A stretch of 64,000 bases of DNA from Massilia sp. CFBP 13721 (GCF_014842025.1 NZ_JACYUY010000022.1:1-64000), one strand, 5' to 3'; positions 25,855-35,864 are shown, numbered from the stretch's first letter. Program-made: numbers and translations. The notes: generated from the sequence alone by a model not told the origin.

Positions 25855-28011
25855 ATGAACCGCTCCCACATCCTGCTGGCCGCCGTCAGCCTCGCCGTCG
25901 CCAGCATGGCGCATGCCCAGACCACCGCGCCGGTCCCGACCGTCCAGAGCGCCCCAGCGGCCGCCCCGTTCGACGCCTCGAACCCGTTCGCCAAGCCGAG
26001 CACGCTGCCTTTCAACTACCCGGCCTGGGACAAGATCAGCAACGAGCATTTCGCGCCGGCGTTCGCGGAAGGCATGCGCCAGGAAGCGGCCGAGATGGGA
26101 GCGATCGCCAATAACAAGGCGGCGCCGACCTTCGAGAACACCATTGTCGCCATGGAGCGTTCGGGCAGGCTGCTCGACCGCGTACAGGCCGCGTTCGGCA
26201 CCCTGGCCGGTTCTTACACCAATGACACCCTGCAGGCGCTGCAAAAGGAACTGTCGCCGCAACTGGCCGCGCACAATGACGCGATCCGCCTGAACCCGAA
26301 ACTGTACGCGCGCATCAAGGCGCTGTACGACAAGCGCAGCAAGCTGAAGCTGGATGCGGAATCGCAGTACCTGATCGAGCGCTACCACACCGACTTCGTG
26401 CGCGCCGGCGCCAAGCTGTCCGATGCCGACAAGCAGAAGCTGAAGGCGATGAACGGCCAGCTCGCTGCGCTGTCGACCCAGTTCGCCCAGAACGTCCTGA
26501 AAGAAGCGAACGCCTCGGCGCTGGTCGTCGATACGCGCGCGGAACTGGCCGGCATGTCCGATAAACAGATCGACGCCGCCGCGGCGGAAGCCAAGAAGCG
26601 TGGCCTGGACGGCAAATTCGCGATTCCCGTCGTGAACACGACCCAGCAAGCCGGCCTGTCGGTGCTGACCAACCGCGCCACCCGCGAAAAGCTGCTGGCC
26701 GCTTCGCTGGCGCGCGGTTCGCGCGGCGGCGAGTTCGACAACAAGGGCATCGTGCTGCAGCTCGCGAAACTGCGTGCCGAACGCGCCGTGCTGCTGGGCT
26801 ACCCGAACTACGCCGCCTACAACCTGGAAGAACAGACCGCGAAGGATACGAAAGCGGTCAACAGCCTGCTGGCCGAATTCGCCAAGCCGGCCGTGAACAA
26901 CGCGAAGAAGGAAGCGGCCGAGATCCAGAAGGCGATCGACGCCGAGAAGGGTGGCTTCCAGGCCGCCGCCCACGACTGGGCCTTCTACAGCGACAAGGTG
27001 CGCGCCCAGCGCTATGCCTTCGACGCCAGCCAGCTGCGCCCATATTTCGAGCTGAACCGCGTGCTGCAGGATGGCGTCTTCTTTGCCGCCACCAAGGAAT
27101 TCGGCATCACCTTCAAGGAACGCAAGGACCTGCCGACCTATAACGAAGACGTACGTACCTTCGACGTGTTCGACGCCGACGGTTCGCAGCTGGCGATCTT
27201 CACCTTCGATCCGTATGCGCGTTCGAACAAGCGCGGCGGCGCCTGGGCCAATGCCTGGGTGGGGCAGAGCAAGCTGCTGGGCACCCGCCCGGTGATCGCC
27301 AACAACCTGAACATCGCCAAGCCGGCCGCCGGCGAGCCGACCCTGCTGACCTACGACGAGGTGCGCACCACCTTCCACGAATTCGGCCATGCGCTGCACA
27401 GCATGTTCTCGGAGGTCAAATACCCGCGCCTGTCACGCGTGCCGCGCGACTACGTCGAGTTCCCGTCGCAAGTGAACGAGATGTGGATGGCGTGGCCGGA
27501 AGTGCTGGCCAACTATGCGAAGCACTACCAGACCGGCGCGCCGATGCCGAAGGAACTGCTGGATAAAGTGCAGGCGTCGCAGCAGTTCAACGAAGGCTTC
27601 CGCACCACCGAGTACCTGGCCGCCTCGCTGCTCGACCAGGCCTGGCACCAGCTATCCCCGGAACAGATCCCGACCGACGTACTCGCCTTCGAGGCTGACG
27701 CGCTGAAAAAGGCCGGCGTGGACTTCGCACTGGTGCCGCCGCGCTACCGCACCACCTACTTCTCGCACACGTTCTCGGGCGGTTATTCGGCCGGCTACTA
27801 CGGCTACCTGTGGGCCGAGAAGCTGGACGCCGATACGGTCAACTGGTTCAAGGAGCATGGCGGCTTGACGCGCAAGAACGGCGACCACTTCCGCAAGACC
27901 CTGCTGTCGCGCGGCGGCACGCTCGACGCGATGCAGATGTACCGCAATTTCAGCGGGCGCGATGCGCAGGTGCAGCCGTTGCTGGAGCGTCGCGGCTTGA
28001 CGGGACAGTGA
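25855..28011 (+). CDS. Exported M3 family metallopeptidase (Dcp-like), copy 2
   Basis: The 718-residue product has signal peptide MNRSHILLAAVSLAVASMAHAQ. It carries FHEFGHALHSMF (H508, E509, H512), VEFPSQVNEMW and the YRTTYFSHTFSGGYSAGYYGYLW block. It is colinear with the upstream copy, sharing DASNPFAKPSTLPFNYPAWDKI near the N-terminus, so the pair arose by tandem duplication. Main differences are in the mature N-terminus (a longer Thr/Pro/Ala stretch) and loop residues near the active site, which could shift specificity. ATG 25855 is chosen for the signal peptide. A repeat pair separates the genes, so shared transcription is uncertain. Confidence 0.93.
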   Translation: MNRSHILLAAVSLAVASMAHAQTTAPVPTVQSAPAAAPFDASNPFAKPSTLPFNYPAWDKISNEHFAPAFAEGMRQEAAEMGAIANNKAAPTFENTIVAMERSGRLLDRVQAAFGTLAGSYTNDTLQALQKELSPQLAAHNDAIRLNPKLYARIKALYDKRSKLKLDAESQYLIERYHTDFVRAGAKLSDADKQKLKAMNGQLAALSTQFAQNVLKEANASALVVDTRAELAGMSDKQIDAAAAEAKKRGLDGKFAIPVVNTTQQAGLSVLTNRATREKLLAASLARGSRGGEFDNKGIVLQLAKLRAERAVLLGYPNYAAYNLEEQTAKDTKAVNSLLAEFAKPAVNNAKKEAAEIQKAIDAEKGGFQAAAHDWAFYSDKVRAQRYAFDASQLRPYFELNRVLQDGVFFAATKEFGITFKERKDLPTYNEDVRTFDVFDADGSQLAIFTFDPYARSNKRGGAWANAWVGQSKLLGTRPVIANNLNIAKPAAGEPTLLTYDEVRTTFHEFGHALHSMFSEVKYPRLSRVPRDYVEFPSQVNEMWMAWPEVLANYAKHYQTGAPMPKELLDKVQASQQFNEGFRTTEYLAASLLDQAWHQLSPEQIPTDVLAFEADALKKAGVDFALVPPRYRTTYFSHTFSGGYSAGYYGYLWAEKLDADTVNWFKEHGGLTRKNGDHFRKTLLSRGGTLDAMQMYRNFSGRDAQVQPLLERRGLTGQ

Positions 28012-28067
28012 TGTGATACGTGACGGTGCCGGTCTTGCGGCGTCGTTGCGAATGATCTGATGTTGTA

Positions 28068-28164
28068 CCGCGTGGGCTTGAAAGCCCACCCTACGTTACG
28101 CCACGTTCCCGTGAACTTGCTACGGACGGTGGTGCATCGTAGGGTGGGCTCTCGAGCCCACGCG
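28068..28164. repeat. REPIN-like inverted pair of GTAG palindromes (locus 4)
   Basis: Minus copy 28068-28094 (arms GTGGGCTT/AAGCCCAC) and plus copy 28139-28164 (arms GTGGGCTC/GAGCCCAC), GTAG heads inward. Lies between the second M3 peptidase and the VF530 gene. Confidence 0.85.
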
Positions 28165-28250
28165 TTTTTCGTGTCCGTGCACACCCCACCATTTCCATCG
28201 GAACGGTGTATAAAATCACCGCATTCCTTCTCAAATTTTCAAACCAAGCG

Positions 28251-28469
28251 ATGAGTGTTCAATCCCTGAACGGTATTACTTTAGAATCCCTGTTAACCCG
28301 CCTCGTCGAGCACTACGGCTGGGAGGGCCTTGGCCGCCGGATCGACATCAATTGTTTTCAAAAAGACCCGAGCATCAAGTCGAGCCTGAAGTTTTTGCGC
28401 CGCACCCCGTGGGCGCGCGAGCAGGTCGAGGCCTTGTACCTCGAGACCCGCTTCACGAACCCGCAATAG
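28251..28469 (+). CDS. VF530 family (DUF2132) small DNA-binding protein
   Basis: The 72-residue protein has the family core [20 protein letters not shown] followed by [22 protein letters not shown], which matches VF530/DUF2132 over its full length. A structure of the Vibrio fischeri member suggested DNA binding, hence the name; its role is unknown. ATG 28251. The following DUF4404 gene starts 16 bp after the stop, so the two are probably co-transcribed. Confidence 0.85.
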   Translation: MSVQSLNGITLESLLTRLVEHYGWEGLGRRIDINCFQKDPSIKSSLKFLRRTPWAREQVEALYLETRFTNPQ

Positions 28470-28485
28470 AGAGAGGAGACCCGAC

Positions 28486-28770
28486 ATGCTGAACGAGAAC
28501 GATTCGAACCTGAAGGCACACCTGAAAACGCTGCACCGCAGCCTCGCCGAAACCGACGCGGTCGACGAAGAACTGCAAATGCTGCTGCGCCAGCTCGACG
28601 GCGACATCAAGCAGGTGCTCGAGCGCCGCGCCGATGCCGACCTCGACGCCAACACCTATGGCCTTGGCTCGCGCACCCAGGAGCTGAGCGCGCGCTTCGA
28701 TTCGCGCCACCCGAACGTGTCGTCGGCGCTGCGTGAGCTTGGCAATATCTTGTCGAGCATGGGCATCTAG
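28486..28770 (+). CDS. DUF4404 family protein
   Basis: The 94-residue, highly charged, helical protein contains LKAHLKTLHRSLAETDAVDEE and ends FDSRHPNVSSALRELGNILSSMGI, the conserved C-terminal block of DUF4404. No signal peptide or membrane segment. Function unknown. The preceding AGAGAGGAG is a good ribosome binding site for ATG 28486. Confidence 0.8.
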   Translation: MLNENDSNLKAHLKTLHRSLAETDAVDEELQMLLRQLDGDIKQVLERRADADLDANTYGLGSRTQELSARFDSRHPNVSSALRELGNILSSMGI

Positions 28771-28790
28771 CACCTCCTAAAGTCCCCATG

Positions 28791-28846
28791 GCGGCGTTGC
28801 ATCGTCTCGCCGTACTAGCGTACTGTCTTCGACGCTGCGCCTTGCC
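28791..28846. other. Imperfect palindromic intergenic element
   Basis: GGCGTTGC...GCTGCGCC arms flank a core CCGTACTAGCGTACTG. The arrangement could fold into a long imperfect hairpin downstream of the DUF4404 stop. It differs from the GTAG palindromes and occurs once here. Possible terminator or a second dispersed repeat family. Confidence 0.35.
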
Positions 28847-28972
28847 CTGGAAACTTTATGAGGCGCTAGAAGGTCACCTGAAGTGGCTACTCATCCACAA
28901 GTCATTGAAATATAAGCAATTTCTTGAAGGGGCAGCAGCCGCTAAAACCGTTTTCCGGTAAAATGTCGGCCA

Positions 28973-31237
28973 ATGACCCCAACCAATCTTTTCGCGAGCG
29001 TTCCCAAGCGCTCCAGCCGCGCACCTGCCGCGCCTTTCCTCCCGATGACCCGCGCCGAAATGGATGCGCTGGGCTGGGATTCGTGCGACGTGATCCTCGT
29101 CACCGGCGACGCCTACATCGACCACCCGAGCTTCGGCATGGCGCTGGTCGGGCGCCTGCTGGAAGCGCAGGGCTACCGGGTCGGCATCATCAGCCAGCCC
29201 GACTGGCACTCGGCGGAACCGTTCCGCGCGCTGGGCAAGCCGAATCTGTATTGGGGCATTACCGCCGGCAACATGGACTCGATGGTCAACCGGTATACGG
29301 CGGATCGTAAAATCCGTTCCGACGACGCCTATACCCCGAATGCCGAGCCAAATAAACGTCCGGACCGCGCGGTGACCGTCTACGCCCAGCGCGTGCGCGA
29401 AGCCTATCCGGGCGTGCCGGTCGTCATCGGTTCGATCGAAGCCTCGCTGCGCCGCATCGCCCACTACGATTACTGGTCGGATAAAGTGCGCCGCTCGGTG
29501 CTGTTCGAATCGAAGGCGGACTTGCTGATCTTCGGTAACGCCGAACGGGCACTGGTCGAGGTGACGCGCCGCATCGCGGCTGGCGAATCAATCAAGGAAA
29601 TCCGCGATATCCGCGGCACCGCCTTCCTGGTGCAGCCGGGCTGGCTGCCGGACGACGAGTGGTCGGTGCACAATTCCACCCGCGTGGACGTGCCGGGCCG
29701 CATCGACAGGCAGCCGAACCCGTACGCGATGGCGCTGGAAGATCCCAAGGCTTGCGCACTGGACAATGCCGCGCCGGAACCGGAGGTGAAGCCGGTGATC
29801 ATCATGACGCGCGAACAGCGCCAGGCTGCCGCCCGCGAAAAAGCGATGAAGACGGTGGTGCGTTTGCCGAGTTTCGAGACCGTCAGCGAAGACCCGGTGA
29901 TGTACGCGCACGCCTCGCGCGTGTTCCACCTCGAATCGAACCCGGGCAATGCGCGCGCGCTGGTGCAATCGCACGGCGACCGCGACGTCTGGCTGAACGC
30001 GCCGCCGCTGCCGCTCGCCATGGACGAGATGGACAACGTGTATGACTTGCCGTACGCGCGCAATCCGCACCCGAGCTACGGCAAGGCCCACATCCCGGCC
30101 TGGGAAATGATCCGTTATTCGGTGAACATCATGCGCGGCTGCTTCGGCGGCTGTACCTTCTGCTCGATCACCGAGCACGAAGGGCGCATCATCCAGAGCC
30201 GCTCGGAACCATCGATCCTGCGCGAGATCGAACTGATCCGCGACACAACCAAGAATTTTGCCGGCACCATCACCGACCTCGGCGGCCCGACGGCGAACAT
30301 GTACCGCCTCGCCTGCAAAGAGAAGAGCATCGAGGAATCGTGCCGCCGCCTGTCGTGCGTGTACCCGACCATCTGCAGCAACCTCGGCACCGACCACAGC
30401 AAGCTGATCCAGCTGTACCGCAAGGCGCGCGCGATTCCGGGTGTGAAAAAAATCCTGATCGGTTCCGGACTGCGCTACGACCTCGCCGTGCGCTCGCCCG
30501 AATACGTCAAAGAACTGGTGACGCACCACGTCGGCGGTTTGTTGAAAATCGCCCCGGAACACACGGAGCAGGGCACGCTCTCGAAAATGATGAAGCCGGG
30601 CATCGGCGCCTACGACGAGTTCAAGCGTTTATTTGAAAAATATTCGCTCGAGGCCGGCAAGAAGCAGTACCTGATTCCCTACTTCATCGCCGCCCACCCG
30701 GGCTCGACCGACGAGGACATGCTGAACCTGGCCCTGTGGCTGAAGAAGAACAATTTTAAACTCGACCAAGTCCAGACTTTTACCCCGACGCCGATGGCGA
30801 TGGCGACGACCATGTACCACACCCGCAAGAATCCGCTGAAAAAGGTGACGGAAGATTCGGAAGTCGTGGAAACGGCGCGCAGCGGCAAGATGCGCAAGGC
30901 CCATAAAGCCTTCCTGCGCTACCACCATCCGGAAAACTGGCCGATCCTGCGCGAGACGCTCGTTAAAATGGGCCGGGGCGACCTGATCGGCAATGGCGAG
31001 CGCCACCTGGTGCCGGCCTGGCATCCGTCGGAAGAGGGCGGCGCGCCGCAGGTCGGCGACCGCAAGCGCCAGGGCGGCATGCCGGCACCGGCGCCGCACC
31101 AGATCGCGGCCGCGAAACGCAAGCCGGAACAGCGGGCGGCGGCAAGCACTGGACGCGCACCGGCGGCGGCACCCGAGCGTTCGCGGCCATCGATCCTGTC
31201 GACCATCAAGGCCAAGCCGAAGGGTGCGCGCAAGTAA
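28973..31237 (+). CDS. ygiQ: YgiQ family radical SAM protein
   Basis: This 754-residue YgiQ/UPF0313 protein opens with a B12-binding-like N-terminal region ([18 protein letters not shown]) and has the radical SAM cluster motif [10 protein letters not shown] (C390, C394, C397, i.e. CxxxCxxC). The domain is followed by [14 protein letters not shown] and the HP-rich C-terminal DUF3362 region ending in a basic Ala/Pro tail. The chemical role of the family is unknown. It starts at ATG 28973 and stands alone, followed by its own terminator. Confidence 0.93.
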   Translation: MTPTNLFASVPKRSSRAPAAPFLPMTRAEMDALGWDSCDVILVTGDAYIDHPSFGMALVGRLLEAQGYRVGIISQPDWHSAEPFRALGKPNLYWGITAGNMDSMVNRYTADRKIRSDDAYTPNAEPNKRPDRAVTVYAQRVREAYPGVPVVIGSIEASLRRIAHYDYWSDKVRRSVLFESKADLLIFGNAERALVEVTRRIAAGESIKEIRDIRGTAFLVQPGWLPDDEWSVHNSTRVDVPGRIDRQPNPYAMALEDPKACALDNAAPEPEVKPVIIMTREQRQAAAREKAMKTVVRLPSFETVSEDPVMYAHASRVFHLESNPGNARALVQSHGDRDVWLNAPPLPLAMDEMDNVYDLPYARNPHPSYGKAHIPAWEMIRYSVNIMRGCFGGCTFCSITEHEGRIIQSRSEPSILREIELIRDTTKNFAGTITDLGGPTANMYRLACKEKSIEESCRRLSCVYPTICSNLGTDHSKLIQLYRKARAIPGVKKILIGSGLRYDLAVRSPEYVKELVTHHVGGLLKIAPEHTEQGTLSKMMKPGIGAYDEFKRLFEKYSLEAGKKQYLIPYFIAAHPGSTDEDMLNLALWLKKNNFKLDQVQTFTPTPMAMATTMYHTRKNPLKKVTEDSEVVETARSGKMRKAHKAFLRYHHPENWPILRETLVKMGRGDLIGNGERHLVPAWHPSEEGGAPQVGDRKRQGGMPAPAPHQIAAAKRKPEQRAAASTGRAPAAAPERSRPSILSTIKAKPKGARK

Positions 31238-31284
31238 ATAGGTACGCGGCAGGTACGCGGCCCATCGTCAAGTTCGGCAAAAAA

Positions 31285-31319
31285 GCCGGTTCCTGCGGTA
31301 ATGCAGGGGCCGGCTTTTT
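31285..31319 (+). terminator. Terminator of ygiQ
   Basis: Arms GCCGGTTCCTGC and GCAGGGGCCGGC (two G-U pairs in RNA) are followed by TTTTTG, 48 bp after the ygiQ stop. Confidence 0.75.
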
Positions 31320-31563
31320 GTTACATGGCGTCGGGTTGTTGCACATTGGCGACGTAACATTGTCGGCCTTATACGCTAGTGTTGTTTCTACCCTGAGGAC
31401 ACCCACTAAATACCTCAGGTATGCAAAGCTATTTGACGAAACGCGGTAAGATAATTCCTTTGGGAAATAGAAGTTAGCTGCTGAATAATAATTGATCGCC
31501 TAGTTCGATTGAATAACAAGCCAGCCCTATGCCTGGCGGCAGTCTGCCCACAAGGAATTCTTG
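31320..31563. other. AT-rich leader of the diguanylate cyclase gene
   Basis: About 240 bp without a gene. It becomes AT-rich from 31430 and ends with AAGGA (31552-31556) ahead of the cyclase start. No operator or structured RNA was recognised. Confidence 0.4.
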
Positions 31564-32715
31564 GTGATTGATCTTCATAATTACATGCTGGCAGTCGGCA
31601 TTGGCAACATTGCGTTCGCCGTGCTGATCCTGGTGTACATGCGCAGCAGCACTGCCAGTGCCGGACTGCGGACGTGGATGCTGGCGCGCACGGTTTTCGG
31701 CCTGACGCAGTTACTGGCATGGGCGCGGCCGCAGGCCGGCCTGCCACTGCTGGTCGCTGTCGAATCGGCGGGCTGGGTCATCGGCCTTACGCTTGAGGCG
31801 GCAGCCTACATGCGCTTTTTCGGCTATTCCCGTTTGCAGCACCGCCTGGTTCCGGCGGCCGGCCTCGGTCTGTTGCTGGCCTGGGCTTCGCCGCTGACCG
31901 GCATGGCCTACGAAGACCTGGTTGCCTACGTGTCGCTGCTGCTAGGGGGAGGTGCGTTCACGACCGGCTTCCTGCTGGTGCGTTCGCGCCTTCCCGATGC
32001 AACCGCTTTGCAGCGCCTGATCGGCGTCACCGACATCACCTGTGGTGCGACGCTGATCCATTTTGCCTCGCTGGGCATCACCGGCTTGCCCGTTTCGGAT
32101 GGGAATATGCTGACAGGATATGTCGCGGGTTACCTGCTCCTGATCGTCAACGGTTTCGGTTTTATTTTGATGAGCAAGCAGCGCGACGACGCGCGCATGG
32201 AGCGCCTGGCCACCACCGACGACCTGACCGGCCTGCTGAACCGGCGCGCCTTTTTTGCCCGCGCCGAAGCGGCGCGCCTGCTGGCCCTGCGCCAGCAACA
32301 GCCGATCGCGCTGCTGATGCTCGACATCGACCATTTCAAACAGCTCAACGACCGCTTCGGCCATGCCACCGGCGACGAGGCGCTCGTCAAATTTGCCGCG
32401 ACCTGCAATGCGGCCCTGCGTGAGCACGATATCCTGGGCCGCCTGGGCGGAGAAGAGTTCGCGCTGGCGCTGCCGGGCACCGACCAGGACGGCGCGCTGC
32501 ACGCCGCCGAGCGCCTGCGCCAGGGTGTAGCCGCAACGCGCCTGCTCACCTGCGGCAACGACTATACGATGACGGTCAGTATCGGCTTGGTCGTGGTCGA
32601 TCCAGGCGAAGACTTGCCGACTGCGCTCGCGCGCGCCGACCACGCGCTGTATGACGCCAAGCGAAATGGGCGCAACCGGGTCGAAGTGAGCAGCGCCGGC
32701 TGGCGCCGGGCGTAA
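31564..32715 (+). CDS. Membrane-bound diguanylate cyclase (GGDEF)
   Basis: This 383-residue protein makes cyclic di-GMP from two GTP. The first 200 residues form about six hydrophobic helices (AVGIGNIAFAVLILVYM onwards), an inner-membrane sensor region without a recognised named domain. The GGDEF domain follows: DDLTGLLNRRAFF, LMLDIDHFKQLNDRFGH, and the active-site loop GGEEF. An inhibitory I-site RxxD (REHD) sits five residues before GGEEF, so product inhibition is expected. GTG 31564 has AAGGA 7 bp upstream; TTG 31561 is one codon earlier. Convergent with a histidine kinase across a repeat pair. Confidence 0.93.
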   Translation: MIDLHNYMLAVGIGNIAFAVLILVYMRSSTASAGLRTWMLARTVFGLTQLLAWARPQAGLPLLVAVESAGWVIGLTLEAAAYMRFFGYSRLQHRLVPAAGLGLLLAWASPLTGMAYEDLVAYVSLLLGGGAFTTGFLLVRSRLPDATALQRLIGVTDITCGATLIHFASLGITGLPVSDGNMLTGYVAGYLLLIVNGFGFILMSKQRDDARMERLATTDDLTGLLNRRAFFARAEAARLLALRQQQPIALLMLDIDHFKQLNDRFGHATGDEALVKFAATCNAALREHDILGRLGGEEFALALPGTDQDGALHAAERLRQGVAATRLLTCGNDYTMTVSIGLVVVDPGEDLPTALARADHALYDAKRNGRNRVEVSSAGWRRA

Positions 32716-32729
32716 GAAACAGGTTTATC

Positions 32730-32833
32730 GTAGGGTGGGCTCTGCCCACGCGGTAGCACGCATGCATATCAAAACGTACTTATAAGCGTTGCGGCATGCA
32801 AAGGTACGACCGCGTGGGCGGAGCCCACCCTAC
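32730..32833. repeat. Inverted pair of GTAG palindromes, heads outward (locus 5)
   Basis: Plus copy 32730-32753 (GTGGGC, loop TCT, GCCCAC) then minus copy 32810-32833 (loop TCC when read from GTAG). The GTAG heads point outward, opposite to loci 1, 2 and 4. Lies between the convergent cyclase and kinase genes. Confidence 0.85.
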
Positions 32834-32841
32834 AAAAGCAC

Positions 32842-35577
32842 TTATGTCCCGCTTCCCGCGTGCGCGAGGCTGTTTAATAAATCCTGCACCGCGCTCAACT
32901 GGGCCGGCTTGGTGAGGTGGTGGTCGAATCCCGCATCGCTCGAGCGCAGGCGGTCGCTTTCGGTTCCCCAACCGGTCAGGGCCACCAGCGTGACGTCTTC
33001 CAGCCCGGGTGTGCGGCGCATGGCGCTGGCGGTTTCGTAGCCGTTCAGGCCGGGCATGCCGATATCGAGGAAGGCGACCTGCGGCAGGAATTCGCGCGCC
33101 AGGGCGAGGGCGGCGATGCCGTCGTGGGCGACGCGGGTCAGGTGGCCGCTCGCTTCGAGGATCATCGCCAGCGTCAGCGCCGCGTCGACGTTGTCGTCGA
33201 CCACCAGGATGCGGATCGCCTGGCCCTGCGCCGCCGCCGCGCTGCGCCCTTCCTGGAGCAGGGGTGCTTCCAGCACCTCGGCGCCGGCCAGCGGCAGGCG
33301 CACCTCGAAGGTGCTGCCGCGGCCCGCGCCGGCGCTGGCCGCGCTGACGGCGCCGCCGTGCATCTCGACCAGGCGCCGCACCAGCGACAGCCCGATGCCC
33401 AGCCCCCCCTGGGCGCGTTCCATGTGGCGGTCGACCTGCTTGAACATGTCGAACACGCTTTCCAGCGAATCGGCGGGAATGCCGACGCCGGTGTCGCTCA
33501 CGACGATCAACGCCATGCCATCCTCGGCGCGCAGCGACAGGTCGATGCGCCCGCCGGCCGGGGTGTATTTGGCGGCGTTGTTGAGCAGGTTCGCCACCAC
33601 CTGCGCGATGCGGGTCACGTCGGCGTCGACGATCAGCGCCGTCTCGGGCAGGGACACATGCAGCTGGTGGCGCGCGGCGTCGATCAGGGGCGCGCTGGTT
33701 TCCACGGCGCTGCCCAGCACGCGCCGCAGGTCGGCCCGTTCGCGTTTCAGTTCGAGCTTACCGCCGCTGATGCGGGCGACGTCGAGCAGGTCGTCGATCA
33801 GGTGCACCATGTGGCCGACCTGCCGCTCCATCATGTCGCGCACCTTGCGCACGGCGGCGGGGTTGTCGCCCGACAGGCGCATGACGCCGAGGCCGCTGCG
33901 GATCGGCGCCAGCGGGTTGCGCAGTTCGTGCGCGAGCGTGGCCAGGAATTCGGTCTTGCGGCGGTCGGCATCGGACAGGTCGGCGGCCAGGCGGCGCAAT
34001 TGCTCTTCGTTGCGCTTGCGCGCCGAGATGTCGGTAAACAGCAGCGCCACCTTGCGGCTGTCGGCGCCGCCGATGCGGGTCGCGTAGACGTCGAACCAGC
34101 GTCCCATCGCCGCCGCTTCGTTCTCGAAGCGCACCGCCTCGCCGCTGAGCGCGACGCGGCCATAGGTATCGAACCAGAAGCGGTCCAGATTCGGCACCAG
34201 TTCGCGCGCGGTCTTGCCGGTGGCATCGACGAGGCCGGTCTGGCGCTCGAACATGGCGTTCATTTCCTCGAAGCGGTAGTCAACGGGGACATCGTCGGCG
34301 TCGAACAGCATTTCGATGACCGAGAAACCCTGGTCCATCGATTCGAACAGGGTGCGGTAGCGTTCTTCGCTGGCGCGCAGCTGTTCCGCGGCCTGGTGCG
34401 TGGCGCTGGTGTCGAGCACGATGGCCACCAGGCCCTGGAATTCGCCGGCCGGGCCGCGCAGCGCGTTGACGCTGCTGGTGGCCGGCACCAGCGTGCCATC
34501 CTTGTGCAGGTAATGCTTGTCGATGACGAAGCCGGGCCCGCCGGCCATCACGCCGGCCACACCGGCCAGGGTCGCCGCCAGCGACTCCGGGGCCGTGACT
34601 TCGGCCACGCCCATGCCGATCAGCTCGGCCTCGCTGCGTCCCAGCATGTCGCAATACTTCTGGTTGACGAAGGTAATGCGGCCTTGCGGGTCCGTTTCGA
34701 CCACGCCGGTAGCGGCCTGGCCGACCAGTTGGGCGAAACGTTCGCGGCTTTCGAACAGTTTGAACTCGGCACGCTTGCGCTCGGTCTGGTCGATGCCGTG
34801 GGCCAGTAGGCCGCTGATGTTGCCGTCGGCATCGCGCAGGGCCATGTAGACCAGGTCGACGAAGCGCTGTTCCGGCGCCGCGCCCGGGTGGCGCTGCAGC
34901 ATGACCGGCATGTCGGTGCCGAAATATGGCTCGCCCGTGCGGTAGACCGTGTCCAGCAGTTCGAAGAAGCCCTGGCCGGCCACGTCCGGCAACGCCTGGC
35001 GTATCGGCTGGCCGATCAGGTCGCGGTTGCCGACCAGTTGCCGGTAGCGCTCGTTGACCAGCTCGAAGCGGTGTTCGGGACCGGCCAGCACGCACATGAA
35101 GGCGGGCGCCTGGTGGAAGATGTCGGCCATGCGCGCATTCGCCGCCTGCAGTTCCTTGAGCAGGCGTTCGCGTTCGATCTCGGCCTCGTGCGCCGCGGTG
35201 ACGTCGCGCGAGACCGCCAGCAGGTTCTGGATCTGCCCGTTTTCCGCGCGTACGGCGGTGACGGCCACTTGCCACCAGCGCGGCGCTCCCTTGACGGTCG
35301 GGCAGAACGCTGTTATTTGCCCGGTGCCGCCGGTACGCGCCAGCGCGAGCGCGGCGTCGATCGCGTCCTGGCTTTCCTGCGGCCAGAACGCGCGCCAGGC
35401 GGCGCCGGAAAAGGGGCTGAAGTCGTCGATCTCCATGGCGCACATGCCGTTCCTGTTCATCGCCAGCACCTTGCCTTCATTGCTCAGCAATTTCACGCAG
35501 TCGGGGCTGCTTTCGAACAGTTGCAGGCCGAGGGCGTTGGTGTCGATGGGGTGAGCGGTATCTTGGTTGTGCTGCAT
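32842..35577 (-). CDS. Soluble multi-PAS hybrid sensor histidine kinase
   Basis: The product is about 911 residues without membrane segments. Four PAS-type domains run from residue 10 to about 540 (FESSPDCVKLLSNEGKVLAMN; FHQAPAFMCVLAGPEHRFELVN; LVGQAATGVVETDPQGRITFVN; LFESMDQGFSVIEMLFDADDVPVDYR). HisKA has LATLAHELRNPLAPI with the phospho-His. HATPase boxes are NLLNNAAKYTPAGG (N), SDTGVGIP (G1) and GLGIGLSLVRRLVEMHGG (G2). A C-terminal receiver starts IRILVVDDNVDA with acceptor Asp in AFLDIGMPG. Phosphate likely passes from His to the receiver and on to an unlinked partner. The start ATG 35577 (MQHNQDTAHP) is preferred over a longer frame. No response regulator gene is adjacent. Confidence 0.92.
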   Translation of the reverse strand: MQHNQDTAHPIDTNALGLQLFESSPDCVKLLSNEGKVLAMNRNGMCAMEIDDFSPFSGAAWRAFWPQESQDAIDAALALARTGGTGQITAFCPTVKGAPRWWQVAVTAVRAENGQIQNLLAVSRDVTAAHEAEIERERLLKELQAANARMADIFHQAPAFMCVLAGPEHRFELVNERYRQLVGNRDLIGQPIRQALPDVAGQGFFELLDTVYRTGEPYFGTDMPVMLQRHPGAAPEQRFVDLVYMALRDADGNISGLLAHGIDQTERKRAEFKLFESRERFAQLVGQAATGVVETDPQGRITFVNQKYCDMLGRSEAELIGMGVAEVTAPESLAATLAGVAGVMAGGPGFVIDKHYLHKDGTLVPATSSVNALRGPAGEFQGLVAIVLDTSATHQAAEQLRASEERYRTLFESMDQGFSVIEMLFDADDVPVDYRFEEMNAMFERQTGLVDATGKTARELVPNLDRFWFDTYGRVALSGEAVRFENEAAAMGRWFDVYATRIGGADSRKVALLFTDISARKRNEEQLRRLAADLSDADRRKTEFLATLAHELRNPLAPIRSGLGVMRLSGDNPAAVRKVRDMMERQVGHMVHLIDDLLDVARISGGKLELKRERADLRRVLGSAVETSAPLIDAARHQLHVSLPETALIVDADVTRIAQVVANLLNNAAKYTPAGGRIDLSLRAEDGMALIVVSDTGVGIPADSLESVFDMFKQVDRHMERAQGGLGIGLSLVRRLVEMHGGAVSAASAGAGRGSTFEVRLPLAGAEVLEAPLLQEGRSAAAAQGQAIRILVVDDNVDAALTLAMILEASGHLTRVAHDGIAALALAREFLPQVAFLDIGMPGLNGYETASAMRRTPGLEDVTLVALTGWGTESDRLRSSDAGFDHHLTKPAQLSAVQDLLNSLAHAGSGT

Positions 35578-35707
35578 CGGAGGCGTCCAGGTTGCATATG
35601 CCGGCAAGGGCATCGATCGTGCTGTGAAAGATAACCAATACCACGCGTGCGAACCGCTGACTGTTCGTTCGGTAACGCCGATGGGGATAAGTAAAACAGA
35701 AAGAGGA

Positions 35708-35744
35708 AAAGAAAAAAGGCCCGACAAGTCGGACCTTTTTTCTT
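35708..35744 (-). terminator. Terminator of the tRNA-Val/tRNA-Asp transcript
   Basis: On the minus strand, GGTCCGAC-TT-GTCGGGCC is followed by TTTTTTCTTTTCC. It lies just past the tRNA-Asp 3' end. A-rich flanks make it potentially bidirectional, so it may also insulate the kinase gene promoter. Confidence 0.8.
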
Positions 35745-35750
35745 TGATGC

Positions 35751-35827
35751 TGGCGGAGCGGACGGGGCTCGAACCCGCGACCCCCGGCGTGACAGGCCGG
35801 TATTCTAACCAACTGAACTACCGCTCC
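35751..35827 (-). tRNA. tRNA-Asp (GTC)
   Basis: 77-nt cloverleaf with acceptor GGAGCGG/CCGCTCC, D-arm GTTCAGTTGGTTAGAAT, anticodon GTC in loop CTGTCAC, T-arm GGTTCGAGCCC, G discriminator and an encoded CCA. Confidence 0.97.
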
Positions 35828-35864
35828 GTTTTTACTGATCGGTTCCTCGTTTCAAACAGAAGTC

